From the NCBI GenBank assembly GCA_963377175.1, contig CAUJNA010003830.1, positions 203,501 through 267,500 of the forward strand: a DNA stretch of 64,000 nt, in the 5' to 3' direction. The stretch comes from Effrenium voratum. Lineage: Eukaryota > Sar > Dinophyceae > Suessiales > Symbiodiniaceae. The first letter of the stretch is position 1. Each line of letters starts with the position of its first letter. Below, one piece after another: positions 1 through 12,320 of the stretch. The notes beneath the pieces were generated by a model. That model saw nothing but the letters and a program-made list of their open reading frames with translations. It did no database searches and was not told the DNA's origin. Both the position numbers and the translations under genes were made by a program.

Positions 1-1281
1 TTGGATGATGAGTACACGGACTCAGACGAGTTCAGTGGCAGGTCAACCAGAACTGCAGTCCAACCGATAATCCGGATGTTCATCAGGTGGAGCAGCCAAG
101 TAGAAACCAGAACATCTACATTCGGTGCCTCACAACATATGCTGGTTTGTCGCCTTCCCTCCAGCTGCTTAAGAACCTGGAGGAAACATAGTCCCAATAG
201 TGATAGATTCCCTTTCAAACCAACAGGGCAAAATACACCATATTCTCAAGCAAATGAAAGCTTCCAGTGCTTCTCTCCATTCCCTGAGCTTGGGAGAAAG
301 GTTTGCTCCATCATCCCCACCAGACCCTTGCAGCAAAGGAACCCCAGCCTCACACAAAAGCCACCCTAAAACCAACTCGCAAACCATCCCTGAACCAACC
401 CTAAGCGGGACCAAACTTTGAAGTCACTCTAAGCCCAACCTAAACCGAACACTTCCTCCGCGGTCGCGTTTCATGTCCACGTAGGATTAGTAAATGCACG
501 CGGAATAAAGACAAACGGGTGGCCCAAAAGTATTAATAAATGCACCTGCGCCCGCCACCGGGCACCTGCCACCCGCGCCAAAAAAAATCCCCCCCCCCCC
601 CCGGAAAAAAAAAAAAAGAAAAAGAGAAAAACAAAAAGAAGAACCAAAAAAAAGCAAACACAGAGGAACGAGAGGAGAGATAGCCACACCTGGTCCTTGG
701 ATCTTTGGTACCTTGTTCCTTAAATCCAAAATTGTCAGCTTTACCAAACCCACGTTTTCTTACACGTCTCTTGTTGAAAACCTGCCCACACTCAAACCCA
801 CAAAGGGGAAGTACTTCAGCCCCCAACTTGACATTCAGGGGCCCCCGAAATAAAGTCTTGTTGGCTGGCCCACCCAAGAAAAACAAAAGGAAGCTCCAGC
901 CATACTAAATCAAATAGGAACTCAAGTCTACCAATACTAAATCAAATGGAAACTCAATTCCAAATTTCAATAGGAAGCTCCAGCAATACTAATCAAATGG
1001 AAACTCAAGTTTACCAATACTAATCAAATGGAAACTCAGTTCCAAATCTCAAAAGCAAGCTCCAGCAATACTAAATCAGACGGAAACTCAGTTCCAAATT
1101 TCAAAAGGAAGCTCCAGCAATACTAAATCAAATGGAAACTCAAGTCTACCAATACTAAATCAGATGGAAACTCACTTGAACTGGATCTCAAGACAGTATT
1201 CCAGATGCCCCCATCGTTTGGGGGGGGGACCCCCGTTTACTAATCCCAGGTGGACATTACGGCAAACCGGCCAGCGCGAGC
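1..1281. other. Probable TyrRS intron with low-complexity DNA and a minisatellite
   Basis: No coding exon could be supported. The stretch holds a poly-C/poly-A tract near 585-640 that creates spurious open frames, and a tandem repeat at about 885-1170. It probably lies inside the TyrRS intron that follows exon e. Confidence 0.5.
885..1172. repeat. Minisatellite with two alternating unit types
   Basis: Imperfect tandem copies of a ~33 bp unit containing 'CTACCAATACTAAATCAAAT' and a ~42 bp unit containing 'AGGAAGCTCCAGCAATACTA', about seven units in all, each ending in a variant of 'ATGGAAACTCA'. No coding potential was seen. Confidence 0.85.
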
Positions 1282-1332
1282 CTTGAGAAAGAAGATATCC
1301 GTGCACTGCATCAGCGGATACAAGATCTGCGC
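1282..1332 (-). CDS. TyrRS exon e (AQILYPLMQCTDIFFLK)
   Basis: A 51 bp exon in phase 0/0. The acceptor is ...GTAACCCAG and the donor is CTCAAG|GCTCGCGC (GC type). It matches the TyrRS segment 'AQILYPCMQCADIFFL'. The open frame runs on beyond the donor into sequence that no longer resembles TyrRS, which supports the GC donor. The next exon (DICQLGMDQRKVN) was not found in bases 1-1281. Confidence 0.9.
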
Positions 1333-4300
1333 CTGGGTTACCCCTTCCAAACGCCAACGTGCCAACGTGGGGGGGGGGGGCAGGGTGATCACAAGGTCCG
1401 AAATACAACCATCAGGGAAACCTGACATTGCCCACATGGGAAAAGTTACACATGGTCATTTTGGTTCCATGCATATTGATCAATCCTCATGTATGTCAAA
1501 AGACGCCTGACACATGTGGAGAGATGCTCTTTAACTTGCTGCGAAAACTGCTTGATCAGAGAGCCTTGCACAGGAAAAACACCACATGTAAAATGCTGAA
1601 TCCCGAAGAGGCAATAGGGTGAGAAGGTCAACAAAGCAAGGAAACATAGTAAGGAAACCAGTGACAGTAACGCAAAAGGAGCCCCACAAGTGGGTGCTTT
1701 CGAGCGCCATCCGTGAAAGATTGCCATGGCATCATGTCGTTTGAATTTCAAGATGCCCACAAAGCACAAAGCTACTGGACATGCAAACGGCGGGGAAGTA
1801 GAAAAAAGCCACAAGTTCTACCCCGAGATGCAAGAAAAGGTGTCTCAAGGTTCCATGTTGAGAGCAAATCCCAGGGACTTACACCCAGAACCCAGCGCTG
1901 GGTTGGGCCCGGTTTCAGTTCCTGATGCCCCGCTGTGCGTTGTCAGATCCCTTGCTAAAAGTCCAATTTATAGTGGGTACCATGGAAATCCAGCCACTAA
2001 AGCAATTAAAACTACTGACCTAAAAAACTACTAATTAAAACTACAGGCATGGCTGGGAACCGCCAAGGATGGCTGATGGAAACGTGAGCAGGCGCCACTC
2101 AGCTTTTTTAACGGGCACAACAATTCTGGACCGGTTGGTCAACAGTTTCTCCCAATATGTGTAGGATGTCCATGCCGGGTGTAGGATTTGTGCATCCACA
2201 GTATCAATTAGATAAGTAGCAAACTGAAAATGAGGAATCCTCAAGTACAGAGCCTTCATCACGCGTGAGCTCGTTAAATAACCTGATGACACCTGCCTTC
2301 CCGTGCATTGTTTTACTCGGCTTATTGCTCCTTAAATGGCAGCCAATAGGATTGCGCCCATTTAGAAGGGCCACGTTGACGTCACGCACACACCAACACA
2401 AACACACGCACAAACACAAATACATACGGGCTTGAATGGATCGCTGTTCAACTGTCAAAGCAACCCAGACATGTTGTGCTTGAACTCCCACTGGGCGCAG
2501 AGTTAGGTTCATGCTGCGGCCAGTTCAACTCAGCCCCACCTTGGCCCCCACGTCGTTCGCTTGCTTTCCAACGTCCGCCAATTGAGCAGTGTTGCCACAT
2601 TTTTGTGGGTTGTGCGCCTCAACCCCCTCACTGTTCAAGCAGATACTTGCTTAGCGACTATTGTTTGTACAGCCTCTTTTTCCCTACAAAAGGTTGCCAT
2701 TCAAACCACCTCCTTCGGATGTTCCTGGCCCCAAAATGCTGGCGTTCCTTTCGGTTTCCGTTCAAAACCTACCCTCCGAAAAACAAAGAACCAGGTGGAC
2801 ACACCTGGGGTTCTCGTTTCATCCGATGGGCCCCCCTGCGGCCGTCAGAGAGCCCTCGTCTCGGCCCATGATCTGGCAGCATTTCTTCACCTCAGCTCGC
2901 GGTTCGTTGATACCTTGCCTCATCTCCGGTCGAGTGGATTTGAGGCAACAAAAGTAAGTACCCTTTTTGTGCAAGCCACTAAAATGGTCCCACCCCAAAC
3001 AGTGACCAAAGTCAGACACTTAACTCAGGGAGTGAGTTTCAGTGGGATATGGGCGTATCTCAAAATAGGGAACCTCCCAGATGGCTTGTGGTTTTATTCC
3101 CTTTGAACACAAGCCCTCGAGTACCCTTAAACAAGCCGAAAACCACCTGCAAGGTCTAGTCAATAAGCCAACCGCAAGGTCTCGCCATGGGGCCTACCCA
3201 TTTTTTTTCAGGTATGTGTGTGGTGTCTTTTGTGGAGGACCTGGCTGCGTATGGGAAATGGTTGGTGGAAGACTTCTCCAGCCCTACAGGTACCGATTTA
3301 TCTAAGGAGGTACTGGATCCGGGTGCGTCTCGTCTTTGTTTGAGGCTCTGTACCCTTTCAGTTCTGCTTTGGAAACCAAAAGCACACCATACTGTGGATG
3401 GACGAAAACCATTTCCCACCTAAAACCACCTGGTTTCCAATGATTCCCTGTAAATACCAACAAACGTTCTGGTTTCAACCATGGTTTCATTTCGTGGTGC
3501 GAAATGAATTTCATAATCCAAAGTATGGGCTCTTGTCAAACTGAACGCCTCCCGGGCGAGCTTCGGCTTCCCTGTCCAAACAAAGGAATTCGGGTTGATC
3601 AATATTCCGTTCAGCCCCCAAATGACCATGGGCAACTTGTCCCATGTGTGGACATATCTTTTCAAGTGGTCTTCCTCAATGGCAATCCCATGTGAAGGAC
3701 CTTCTGATCAAGCCCTTCTGGGTGGGTAGGTGTTTTCTCAAGGCTCTTGGCTCGAATGGAAATCGAAAGGAAGTGGGTGGTTGTGGGTGTGGGTGTGGGT
3801 GTGGGTGTGGGTGTGGGGGTTGGTGTGGGGGTGGATGGGGGCAAGGGGGGGGAGGGGGCGGTGTGTGTGTGTGTGCCTTCGAGCGTGCGCGCACGCATGT
3901 GCGCGTCTAAGTGCGTGTGTGTAGGGTACTCTTTTCAGGTTGGCTTGATTAAGGGAAACCAAAGGGAAAACCACCCTCTTTTTCTTCATTTTGACACATA
4001 CCTAAAAGAGGGCACTTGAGAAAAGTGCAGTAATTTTGTTTTCTGAATCCTGAAAGGTAGAGTCTCCTTCCGAACCTGAGTGGAAGTCTTTAAAAGCACC
4101 CAGAACAATAGTGATAATAAACATAGACACAGAAAGGCATAAACATATACGAGAACAAACAAAATACAAACTAAACTAAACATGAAATAAACACTAATTC
4201 TAAGAATATTATATGATTGATAACACGAATAATGCTACGAAACAGCCCTGCGAGCAATATTCTGAAAGCAATCGGCCCAACAAAAATACGTTACCCGGCA

Positions 4301-7300
4301 GTCTCTTTCAACCAGCCGATCTCTGAGGACCGGTAGCATAGGAAACCACTCCACCACTGCAATCCCTTTCCCGTTTAGGAGAACACTAAGGGCGTGTCTT
4401 CAAAAGCTGATTGAGACCCATAGCAAGTCCCATTGCAACCTAACAGCACGAAAACATCGCCTATGCTTGGAAGGATAACCTGAACAGCCTGGCCTGCTCG
4501 CTTCAACCAGCCCTTGCTCTCAACCACGCATCATCGTGGTTATACCTTAACTAAACATCCACTGAGCAGGTAGAGCATTCCAAAACAAGCTCTTTACTCC
4601 CCGCTCTTGCTTCTCGCTGCATTGTGGCTCTACCCTGCTAGTACTGTTCGGAGTCCCTACAAAATGGTATACTCCCCTATGAGTTCATCAATCCTGGAAT
4701 CCCGTATCATCAGGGCTTAGATGGCACCACTCCGCAGGATCCGGAGGTGGCAGCGCGCATCGCAGCCAAGCTTCATCTTGACCAACGAGTCGGGCTACTG
4801 CAGCCTGCCGTGACTTCCCGAGTCAACTTCAGGCATTCCTTGGAAGTAAGGGTGAAGGAAATGACTAAACTAATGGAGTTCCGCGGATCCCAACATCCGG
4901 CATCCGGCCAGATCTCGGCCCGACAAAAGCCCGACCTTTTGGCGCCCGCGCCCGCGCCAGGGTGGTGCGGCAGGCAATGTCCAGCGCCTGGTGTATCAAA
5001 TGGACTCCCGGGGTGCACCAAAAAAGGGTAAGCTCGAAAAAAGACACACCTGAATGGTGGCTTTCCGCTTGGCTTCCCCAGAAAGGGCACTACCCTCAAC
5101 AATCTCGCGCCCAAATAGATGCTGGCAATTTTAAACAGCAAAACGAGGGGTGAAAAAAAGGGCGGGCGTTCAGGAAACGAATCCCTCCCCAAAGACAAAA
5201 ACATGATGCTGAGCCACAAATGTTGGGTGTCATCGTCCCAAAACCAACAGAAAGAAGACAAGTGGGGCGCCGGCAATTGAGCCGTCTCATCTGTGTTCAG
5301 ACACAAATCCCTTGATTGTTCTCAATTGAGAATTGCAGAACAAGTGCAACTTCTTTTTGGCACCCATGGCAACTTAGACTAAAGGAGCCCAACATAAAGA
5401 CGCAATCTTGGCCACAAGCGATACGCAGAACCTAACATGTACAACTTACGATTCAAACTTAGCCAACCCTAAAACATAAAGCCACTGAGAAAAGTGACCC
5501 AGCCAAGGTAACCAAGCTCACGCTTTGGCTGCATGTGGCTATGACGCAGGTGGGCTTGGTTAGATTTGACAAACAGGCTGCGACCTAAGCAAGATCCTGG
5601 ATGGTTGCCTTCTAGTTTCCTGTTGAAATCCCACATGTGCCTGAGGTTCACCACATATCCAACTGCGTCCTGCAAAAAGCAAACGAAACAAACCAAAACT
5701 ATCAGAGTTTGACAGCGACTTTGACAAAGTAGAGGGACAAACACGCAAACCACAACAACACCACAAGAGAAACAAAAAACAACACGAAGATATGGTTTCA
5801 AAAGGAAAATAGAAGGAACACCACGTCCGACCCGATCTCGTCGCCTGGCCCCAGTACTCCTCCGCCCGGCTGCTGATCTCCTCCGAGGACCACAGGAACT
5901 TCACCTGGCCCCGAACTTCTGCAAGGGGGGCTTCGAACTTGGATCGGCCAAGATAGCAAGTTGCTGGAAACCTACGTTGCGGTTCCCACTTAAAAATCAG
6001 CCTAAATGGGGGCCCGGGGCCGGGGTGACCTTGTTGCTTCTTTTATGTGTTAATCAGCTGGCTGTGGGTCAAAAAATAGGGTAACCCCAAAATGGAACCC
6101 TGGTAAGTGGAAACATGGACTAAAGCCTGCGGGCCCCTAGTGGTTTAAATTTGACCCACACCCAGTGGTTGGTAACCTACGTTACAACTCACATCTATAT
6201 CATTTGTTTTGTGTGGGGCATAACCCAAACAGCTAACCACTTGCTAATGTGGCCGAACATCCAAGAACAGACGATCATGGCATTCTAAGCATCACACTTT
6301 GTTGAGGCAAAAGGGTTAAGAGGTCAAACACCAGGTCTGGCGTTGGGCCGACCCTTTCTCCTAGGGAATAGCAGTTCCCCCTGAAACTAAGATACAAGAA
6401 AGAAGCAGAACAGTACTTTCCTTCGAGCGACCCCCACCGCACTGCAAGCGACGCTCCCATGGACGCACTCGAGGCATTGTGGATATTCTACATTTTGGAC
6501 AATGGGCCAGTCGTGAAAATGTGTCGGCGGCCTTGGCTGCTTGGGCCAGTATACCTTTACAACCAACAGGGACAAATTACAAAACAAACAATCTCCAGCA
6601 AATGGAAGTTAAGGGGGCCCCAAAATGTGTCGCTTTCCGGAACCGGTCCTCTGTTAAAGCCACAACAAAAGCCACTTGGAATCCGTTCTGGCAACGAATG
6701 CCTCAGGTGGAGGGTTCTACTGCCTGTCTCAATACTGCGGATGCACAACATCTGCGGGAAGCCCTAGCTGGGATGCTTGATAATGAACCTAACGGGTGTA
6801 GGATTTTGTTCACGATCAGGATTATGGTGAGGTACGTATTATATGTAAGGGCTTCGTAATCAGGTTGGTCGAGCCACAAAAGAAGTACATGAAAGCGGTA
6901 TGATACGATTGACAAATATAGTTCTACCAAGATGGAAACGACTTAGATATGCCCTACTACAATCCTCAAAGCCAGTAAAGCTTTCCAAACATGGCCAACT
7001 GGGGAGTTGGGTGCTCTGCAAACGAACATGGAAACCAAAAGGGGGGGGGACTATATATTGGCCATGTGAAAGCACAACCCGATATGAGTGTCATCAGCTT
7101 CATAAACTACATAGGTGACCTTTGGAAAAACAAGTTCGTTCAGTGTGCTAAAATACCTGATGAAACAAGAAACAAGACTCTCGCCCTGGCCCGCGAGACA
7201 ATTTCCCACGTCTCACAGCCCCCAATAACCCGATTTCTGCTCGGCACCCCAGCTGCGAACAGCTTCATTAAGCACATGAAGATGTAGAGGCCAGCAAACA

Positions 7301-8601
7301 GGTTTGAATATGGCTGAACCAAATCTGAGCCCACACAATTGGGGGACATCGGGCGGGGCATCCTTGAGGCGAAGGGTGCGATTGGGTGCGACTTGCGAAT
7401 GGCACATCTTGAGGTGACGGGCACGATTTCAATGCGACTTGTTTGTGCAACTTGCTTTCTTCCTTGCAATTTGGCTATCAACCTGCATGGTCGTGGCCGC
7501 CGGAGACCGACCCTCCCGCATGTCCCGCAATTGACTTATTTCAGGCCTCTTTTTGTTGCTAAGTGAGCAGTCGAAAGGGCAACAACACGGCTCAGCCCAT
7601 TGAGCATGGATTCCCTCAAAGTCTACGCTGCAAAACCAAGACCCACATACAATTCACCACCAAGAGTCTCAGAAAAACCTGAGATGTCTTAACTCCACGG
7701 TAGAACTAAGAAAATTGCCAGACTCCCGGTACTGGATGATAGGTTTAACGGAATCAACTTCAGCGTCTGGCTTTGACATTTTGCGCTGGCTTTGAGCAGT
7801 GAATATGGGAATCAGCTCACCAACCGTTCCCCAGTATCCATTGATGGTTGAAGGGCGAGCCATTCCAAATCTCACTTCTTGAGTGGATTGGCCAAACAAA
7901 GTGACCAAACTTGGGAGTGAGAAATTCCTAACAGAGAACAAGCAAGCCAACAGTTCTCACAGTCAGAAACCGGGTCTGGTTCCAATTTTCACTTATGGGG
8001 GAACTACGATGTTGGGCAAGCAACGGCCCACAATCCAAGACCTGAAATAAGCAATCCCTAAGTAAAGGCCCTTCATGGTAAGCTCATTTCCTCCTGGTGA
8101 GTTTGCCATGAATTGGAAGGATCATTAAAACATAATGGCCCCCCTATGATGGACAGCGTCCATGTACGATAAGGGCCTACATGAATAGAAAACTTGGTGC
8201 TATATTGTACTATATAAAACCACCTCATACTCATAGGACAATATTGTTTGTAGCTCACTTACTCACTTTCTGATTGGGGTTGTATCAGTCATGAAAAAAC
8301 AAAAATATAACTCAGGACATGATTCTGTAGCCGCCCACCCAAAAAAACAAAAAATCAAACAAAAACTGTTTCTGATATCATGGATCCCAAAGGAGGGCGG
8401 TGGGAGGGGTGGCGTAACTCGCTTATTACCCCCAGGCCATATTAGCGGCTTATCAACCTCACTTATCCTGAGATGCAGGGATAGGCCCATAGCCCTTTTT
8501 CATAGCCCCCTCTTTTCGCGCCTCCGAAACCCCCAAACTCCGAAAGCGAAGGCGCCTTGGACATGTCCATGCCTGTGGCCTTCCAAACCTCGATGAGGTA
8601 C
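1282..8601 (-). CDS. Tyrosyl-tRNA synthetase, internal part (five exons; gene runs off left edge)
   Basis: Cytosolic tyrosyl-tRNA synthetase (class I, eukaryote/archaea type) charges tRNA-Tyr with tyrosine. Five minus-strand segments, 8556-8601, 5845-5904, 4952-4987, 2840-2890 and 1282-1332, join without a frame break into about 81 residues that follow the order of plant-type TyrRS: IEVWKATGMDM, FLWSSEEISSRAEEYW, LDIACRTTLAR, KKCCQIMGRDE and ILYPLMQCTDIFFLK. The YPLMQ..D segment is the active-site region just before the DICQLGMDQRKVN stretch, which should lie left of base 1. All four introns (0.86-2.65 kb) start with GC and end with AG. The N-terminal HIGH-motif exons should lie right of 8.6 kb but were not found, so the 5' limit is unknown. 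The introns contain short interspersed repeats. The family call is firm because five independent islands fall in the right order, strand and phase. TrpRS fits less well (no matching QAAPSFS-like segment). Confidence 0.9.
1430..1492 (+). repeat. Short interspersed repeat, family G
   Basis: This copy contains 'CACATGGG', 'CATGGTCATTTTGG' and 'CATATTGATCAA'. The same ordered blocks occur inverted at 3586-3660 and direct at 58205-58272, with a weaker copy near 52424-52490. Confidence 0.65.
2840..2890 (-). CDS. TyrRS exon d (VKKCCQIMGRDEGSLTA)
   Basis: A 51 bp exon in phase 0/0. The acceptor is ...GAGCTGAG and the donor is ACGGCC|GCAGGGGG (GC type). It matches the 'RCSQIMGRSExDELTA' segment. An acceptor five bases earlier (...CCGCGAG) is possible but would break the frame. 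Confidence 0.9.
2932..3060 (+). repeat. Short interspersed repeat, family J
   Basis: Ordered blocks are 'GAGTGGATT', 'CAACAAAAGTAAG', 'AAAATGGTCC', 'AGTGACCAAAGT' and 'GGGAGTGAGTTTC'. The same order occurs at 49745-49870 and 59766-59880, and partly at 7861-7925 and 52838-52940. Confidence 0.6.
3395..3515 (-). repeat. Short interspersed repeat, family E
   Basis: On the minus strand the copy reads from a 'TTTCGCACCACGAAATGAA' block through 'TTGTTGGTATTTACAGGG' to 'CATCCACAGTATGG'. Related copies are at 16978-17115 (+), 50838-50965 (+) and 61228-61345 (-). The central 'TTTACAGGG' looks like a 3' splice site, which is notable given the introner-like context. Confidence 0.65.
3586..3660 (-). repeat. 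Short interspersed repeat, family G (inverted copy)
   Basis: Inverted relative to the copy at 1430. It shares the 'GTTGATCAATATT', 'CCCCAAATGACCATGGGC' and 'TTGTCCCATG' blocks with the copy at 58205. Confidence 0.65.
3780..3830. repeat. (GTGTGG)n / (GTGGGT)n microsatellite
   Basis: A G/T-only simple repeat, followed by G-rich sequence and a short (GT)n at about 3862-3876. It generates several meaningless Gly/Val and Pro/Thr/His open frames. Confidence 0.9.
4952..4987 (-). CDS. TyrRS exon c (ALDIACRTTLAR)
   Basis: A 36 bp micro-exon coding 12 residues in phase 0/0. The acceptor is ...ATACACCAG and the donor is GCGCGG|GCGCGGGC (GC type). It corresponds to the 'xMDIARKNxLxR' helix of TyrRS. 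On its own it would not be recognisable; its neighbours fix the reading. Confidence 0.85.
5845..5904 (-). CDS. TyrRS exon b (VKFLWSSEEISSRAEEYWGQ)
   Basis: A 60 bp exon in phase 0/0. The acceptor is ...GGGGCCAG and the donor is GGCCAG|GCGACGAG (GC type). It is nearly identical to the plant TyrRS segment 'FLWSSEEINSRAHEYW', which makes it the most diagnostic of the five exons. Confidence 0.9.
6055..6125 (+). repeat. Short interspersed repeat, family H
   Basis: Contains 'CTGTGGGTCAA', 'AAATGGAACCCTGGTAA' and 'GTGGAAACATGG'. A clear reverse-complement copy lies at 19866-19924, and a decayed copy is near 46286-46345. Confidence 0.7.
8556..8601 (-). CDS. TyrRS exon a (YLIEVWKATGMDMSK)
   Basis: A 46 bp exon. 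The acceptor is ...GTTTCAG before the first base and the donor is AAG|GCGCCTTCG, a GC-type donor. It starts with the last base of a split codon, probably Arg as in 'GRY', and ends in phase 0. The match is to the 'RYxIEVWKAxGM' segment after the KMGG-type loop of TyrRS. Confidence 0.88.
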
Positions 8602-10923
8602 CTGAAACGGCATGAACGGCCCCGGGTTGAGTCAACGAGAACCCAATCTTTGTGCCGAGAAACATCCAGATTTCGTAACCTTCCAGGTGCAAGGCACACC
8701 GAAGTTTGAACTGAACCCCCCTGAGTTTTTTGCGAAGGAAAACCATTCCGCTCTGAAGCCAATGGAATGAACCGATTCGCCGAGCTCATGGAGTCCAACG
8801 GGGAATGTTCGCGGTGCCGATCTCCTCCGATTGTAAATCTCCATATTTGGGTGTGGTTTCTGTATTTGTTTTTGGGTTGGCACCCCACTTCGGGTTTTCT
8901 AGGGGTACCTTCCCCATTCTTTCCAGGGATCCTTCTTGCTAGAAAACCTCCGGAAACCCAGGGAAAACAGACGGTTTTGGGAAAGATAGTTGAAAATAAT
9001 GGGGAATCAACCCCTCTTCAACCCTTAACAAACACTGATGGCCTCAAACCTGGCCGAATTCCCACGCCCTGTCGACCCGTTTGGTTTGGACCCAAAAGGT
9101 GATCACCAGAAAGGGGCCACCAAAAAAAAACAAAAAAAAACAAAATGTCATTTCAGGTAGATGCGCTGTGGTTGCCTTGATGAGCTGTTGGTTCATACGC
9201 GTAGACATTCAGCCGGGCAAAGTTGCATGGCGCCACGGATGTGGCTCGTCAAACAAGGGGGCTGGATCACCCGAGCCAATCCATTCAAAGAGGAGTCCGG
9301 AAATCTGGAAACGCCACCAATCTGAGTACCTGTACAGAACCTTCACACGTCGTGGGTCACAAACTAAAACTAGCGACAATGTGCTCACCTGGAGTAACAA
9401 ATATGTCGTTATGACAAATCCGGGCGGACGTGACCATGTGCTTTTCTCCCGGCTAGATCTTTGATCTCCGTCGAGTCTGCCAGATTCCATCTTGGTCTGG
9501 GCTGTTGGGGTCTACCTTTGCCAAGGAATTCTTCAGCAAAGTGTTCCTCGGTGGGAAACTTGAGAAGAGGGTTGAACTGCCCGGGCGCTCAATCTAGAAA
9601 CCACTTCTGGCCAAAAGAGTCAACCCAAGCAGCTGTGGACACCTTTTGCGACCCCCAATTTCTCCCAAAACACAGCCATTCAGAAGGGGCACTTCGCGTT
9701 TTCACGTACTCCCAAGTCTTCGACAAAGCACGACCTTCTTATTTGGTAACGCCTGTGGCTTGCTGGGAGAGCAGCCTGCAATTTGGTCCAATAGACATTG
9801 AGCTGCCGCCAACAGGAGCAACTTGTTCATCTCGCAAAAAATATTGCTTTTTGCAGACCCCCAGTAAAAAATAATAATAAAAAGAACCAAACAACTAAAA
9901 AACAAACATGCCAAGAACAGAAGTGTTGCTATGTGAGGTGCCGAAAGGCGCAGCGCAGGGGAGGGCGCCCAAACCTGAAACGTTTCTTTTGGGGTTTCTC
10001 TTGGCAAGTGGCGTGTAGCCTTCAGAACAGGGCACCTCATATCAAGAAAAAAAGCGATGCTATATGGGTGCGTCGCGTTTTTCTAGGGGACCCCCAAAAA
10101 GGAGACTTTCCTTTGGTTTCCCTTTGAATGCCACATAAGTGTTGAAAAGCCTCCAGTGTCCTGTTGCCAAATAATGATGCTGATCCCCTCTGCAAGTGTG
10201 CGGTTAACGAGTACAGCAACTCGTGGCATCCACAGGGCATCCAAAGAAATCGTCGTCTGAAAAGGTACATTCTGCTGAAACAACCAGGGAAAACCCATGC
10301 GACATCTGGAGGTTTAAAAAAACAGGACACCTGCTGATCCTGTATCTCAAACACGCAGTGTTGTCTCATGATACTGAGAAATCTGGTTTAATAGTACCCC
10401 ACGACCTCATTCGAAGAGGTCACCTGATAGGGTCGGACCTGGATCCACTCAGGTACTCTTAAACAAACACAAATACATATGTATATTATATATAATATAT
10501 GTACATTACATCTTATAGCTGACTGTTTCCTTTAAAGATATCCCATTGGTTCATTCCCTGAAGGCCCTCTTTCCAAGCAATCGACAACTCTCTGTATGGA
10601 TTTCCAATCACGGCCACACGGGATTCCCGATGGGCCGGGTGCAAGCCAAAGAACAACCCTCTCGGAAAAGCATCTCGCAGCTTCCGGGATGCGGCTTCCG
10701 GCAGGCGTGGCGCTGGTTCCTGTTAGTTTCTCCCATCCAAAGATGTAGTGCTGTGTAAGCACCAGCGTAGTTTTCTTTCTGAGGACAAATTTTGTGGGCT
10801 GGCAGCATCACAAGCATCCCCCAAAAATGAAGACCTCCAAAAAGGACGAGAATGCCAATTTGGGGATGAACATGAAGTGGTTGGATCCTTTGAAGGACAT
10901 CATTTGCATGGCCCCGACATAGT

Positions 10924-11031
10924 TACCCTCCCACCAATTAACATGGAACCTAACAGGGGGTCTCCCCCAAAAATGAGAATGGTCTTCCAGGACCCCCTGT
11001 CAGGTTCCATATTCATTGGTGGGAGGATACC
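10924..11031 (+). mobile_element. Introner/MITE-like inverted repeat, family A, copy 1
   Basis: A ~108 bp palindromic element. The left arm is 'TACCCTCCCACCAATTAACA' continuing 'TGGAACCTAACAGGGGGTC'; the right arm is its near-complement, ending 'TTGGTGGGAGGATACC'. The non-palindromic centre contains 'GGTCTTCCAGG', which gives an orientation. It shares arms and centre with copies at 24565 and 60934. There is no coding capacity, so it is non-autonomous. Confidence 0.85.
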
Positions 11032-11359
11032 AAGTGAAATTTTGAAGAAGCTTGTTTAGTCGCAAATTCAAGGCGCCAAATATGTGCGTTATGGCCACAT
11101 CCCTGCGGGGAGAACCTCGAGCTGATAAAATGCCGTCTGACAGACTGAAAACTCATCTCAGGACCCAAGGCTTGTGATTCAACGCGACTAAAGCGGAAGA
11201 AGCGTTGCACAATCCGCATGGCTTCGACCAGGATAAAACCAACATCCAGACCAAGCCAACATGGCACAGAAGACAACCACGTTGATTAGAACAAAACACC
11301 CAGCAATACACAACAGGATGAATATGCTATTGAACATAAGAATTACAATGATGACGATT

Positions 11360-11590
11360 ATTGGTGGTATTGGTGTTGTTGTTGGTGGTGGCGGTGGTGG
11401 TGGTATTCTTACCCTTAAAACTCCAAGCCCTGGGGAAGTTAATATTTTACAGACATATAGCCCATGTTACCCAAAAAGTTGAAAAGTTGTGTTTTTAAGA
11501 GGTAGGTATTGGTGGTGGTGGTGGTGGTGGTGGCGGCGGTGGCGGTGGTGGTGGTGGTATTGGTCGTGGTGTTGGTCGTGGTGTTGGTGT
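11360..11590. repeat. (GGT)n-rich low-complexity block
   Basis: Two runs of GGT/GGC triplets, near 11360-11402 and 11505-11590, separated by ordinary sequence. Poly-Pro/Thr and poly-Gly frames arise only from this. Confidence 0.85.
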
Positions 11591-12217
11591 TGGTGGTGAT
11601 ATTGGGAAACAAGGGAACGCGGACAACACAAAGAAGAAGACAAATCCCGGTGTATTGGTAAACAAGTTGGGAACGGGCAGCACATAGAAGAAGGCTAAGG
11701 AAAAACAGGAACAAGGGAGGAGGAGGGAGGAGAAGAAAGAGAAGGAGGATAAGTGGGAGGAGTCTGAGCGACTGACCCCTCTGCAAACGTCATTCACTTT
11801 TTGCGGGTGCAAAATCCACAAAATCCACACTGTTTCAACCAAAAACGCATCCAAAGATCCGGTGACCAAATCGCCAAACAGGGACCCCAAAAGATCGGGG
11901 CCATGAAATTCTAAAGCCGGAAAAAGAGAAAAAGAACAACAACCCCAAAAGGAATCAGACCACTTGTGGAGCGGCCATAAACCACCCTATGATTGTTTTA
12001 ATTTGTTTTTCAAATAATACTAATACAAACATGATAATAACATGGGGTCACCCTCTGCCGGAAAAGAAAGAAAGAAGAAACAACAGCAACAAAAAAGACA
12101 TCGCCCGCCGATCCAAGCCGCTCCACTTGCCGCTCGGCCCTCAGACGCGCCGGAGCTGCACGCTGCTTTCTACCTCGTTGGAGAATCCCAGAAAACAAAC
12201 CGACGGAAGGCAATAAG

Positions 12218-12320
12218 TATACTCGGTTGCTTTCTTCTCTCCTGCTAAAAGTTTTTCTTTTAGTGGTTTATATAATGGAAAACCCATTAGTTGGCAAAAA
12301 GTTAAAGTCCTAACATCCAA
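12218..12320 (+). repeat. Short interspersed repeat, family B, copy 1
   Basis: Shares about 100 bp with 16689-16785: 'ACTCGGTTGCTTTCT', 'CCTGCTAAAAGTTT', 'CTTTTAGTGGTTTA', 'AATGGAAAACCCA' and 'AAAGTCCTAA'. The core 'CTAAAAGTTT(N)CTTTTAG' can form a hairpin. Confidence 0.8.

Noticed and set aside
471..886. Overlapping minus-strand frames with long Phe/Leu/Gly runs
   Set aside because: They arise from the poly-C/poly-A tract around 585-640; no family features.
3662..4019. Several His/Thr/Pro- and Gly/Val-rich frames on both strands
   Set aside because: They are produced by the (GTGTGG)n and (GT)n simple repeats.
11439..11890. 131- and 115-codon minus-strand frames rich in Thr/Pro
   Set aside because: (GGT)n repeat read in different frames; not conserved-looking outside the repeat.
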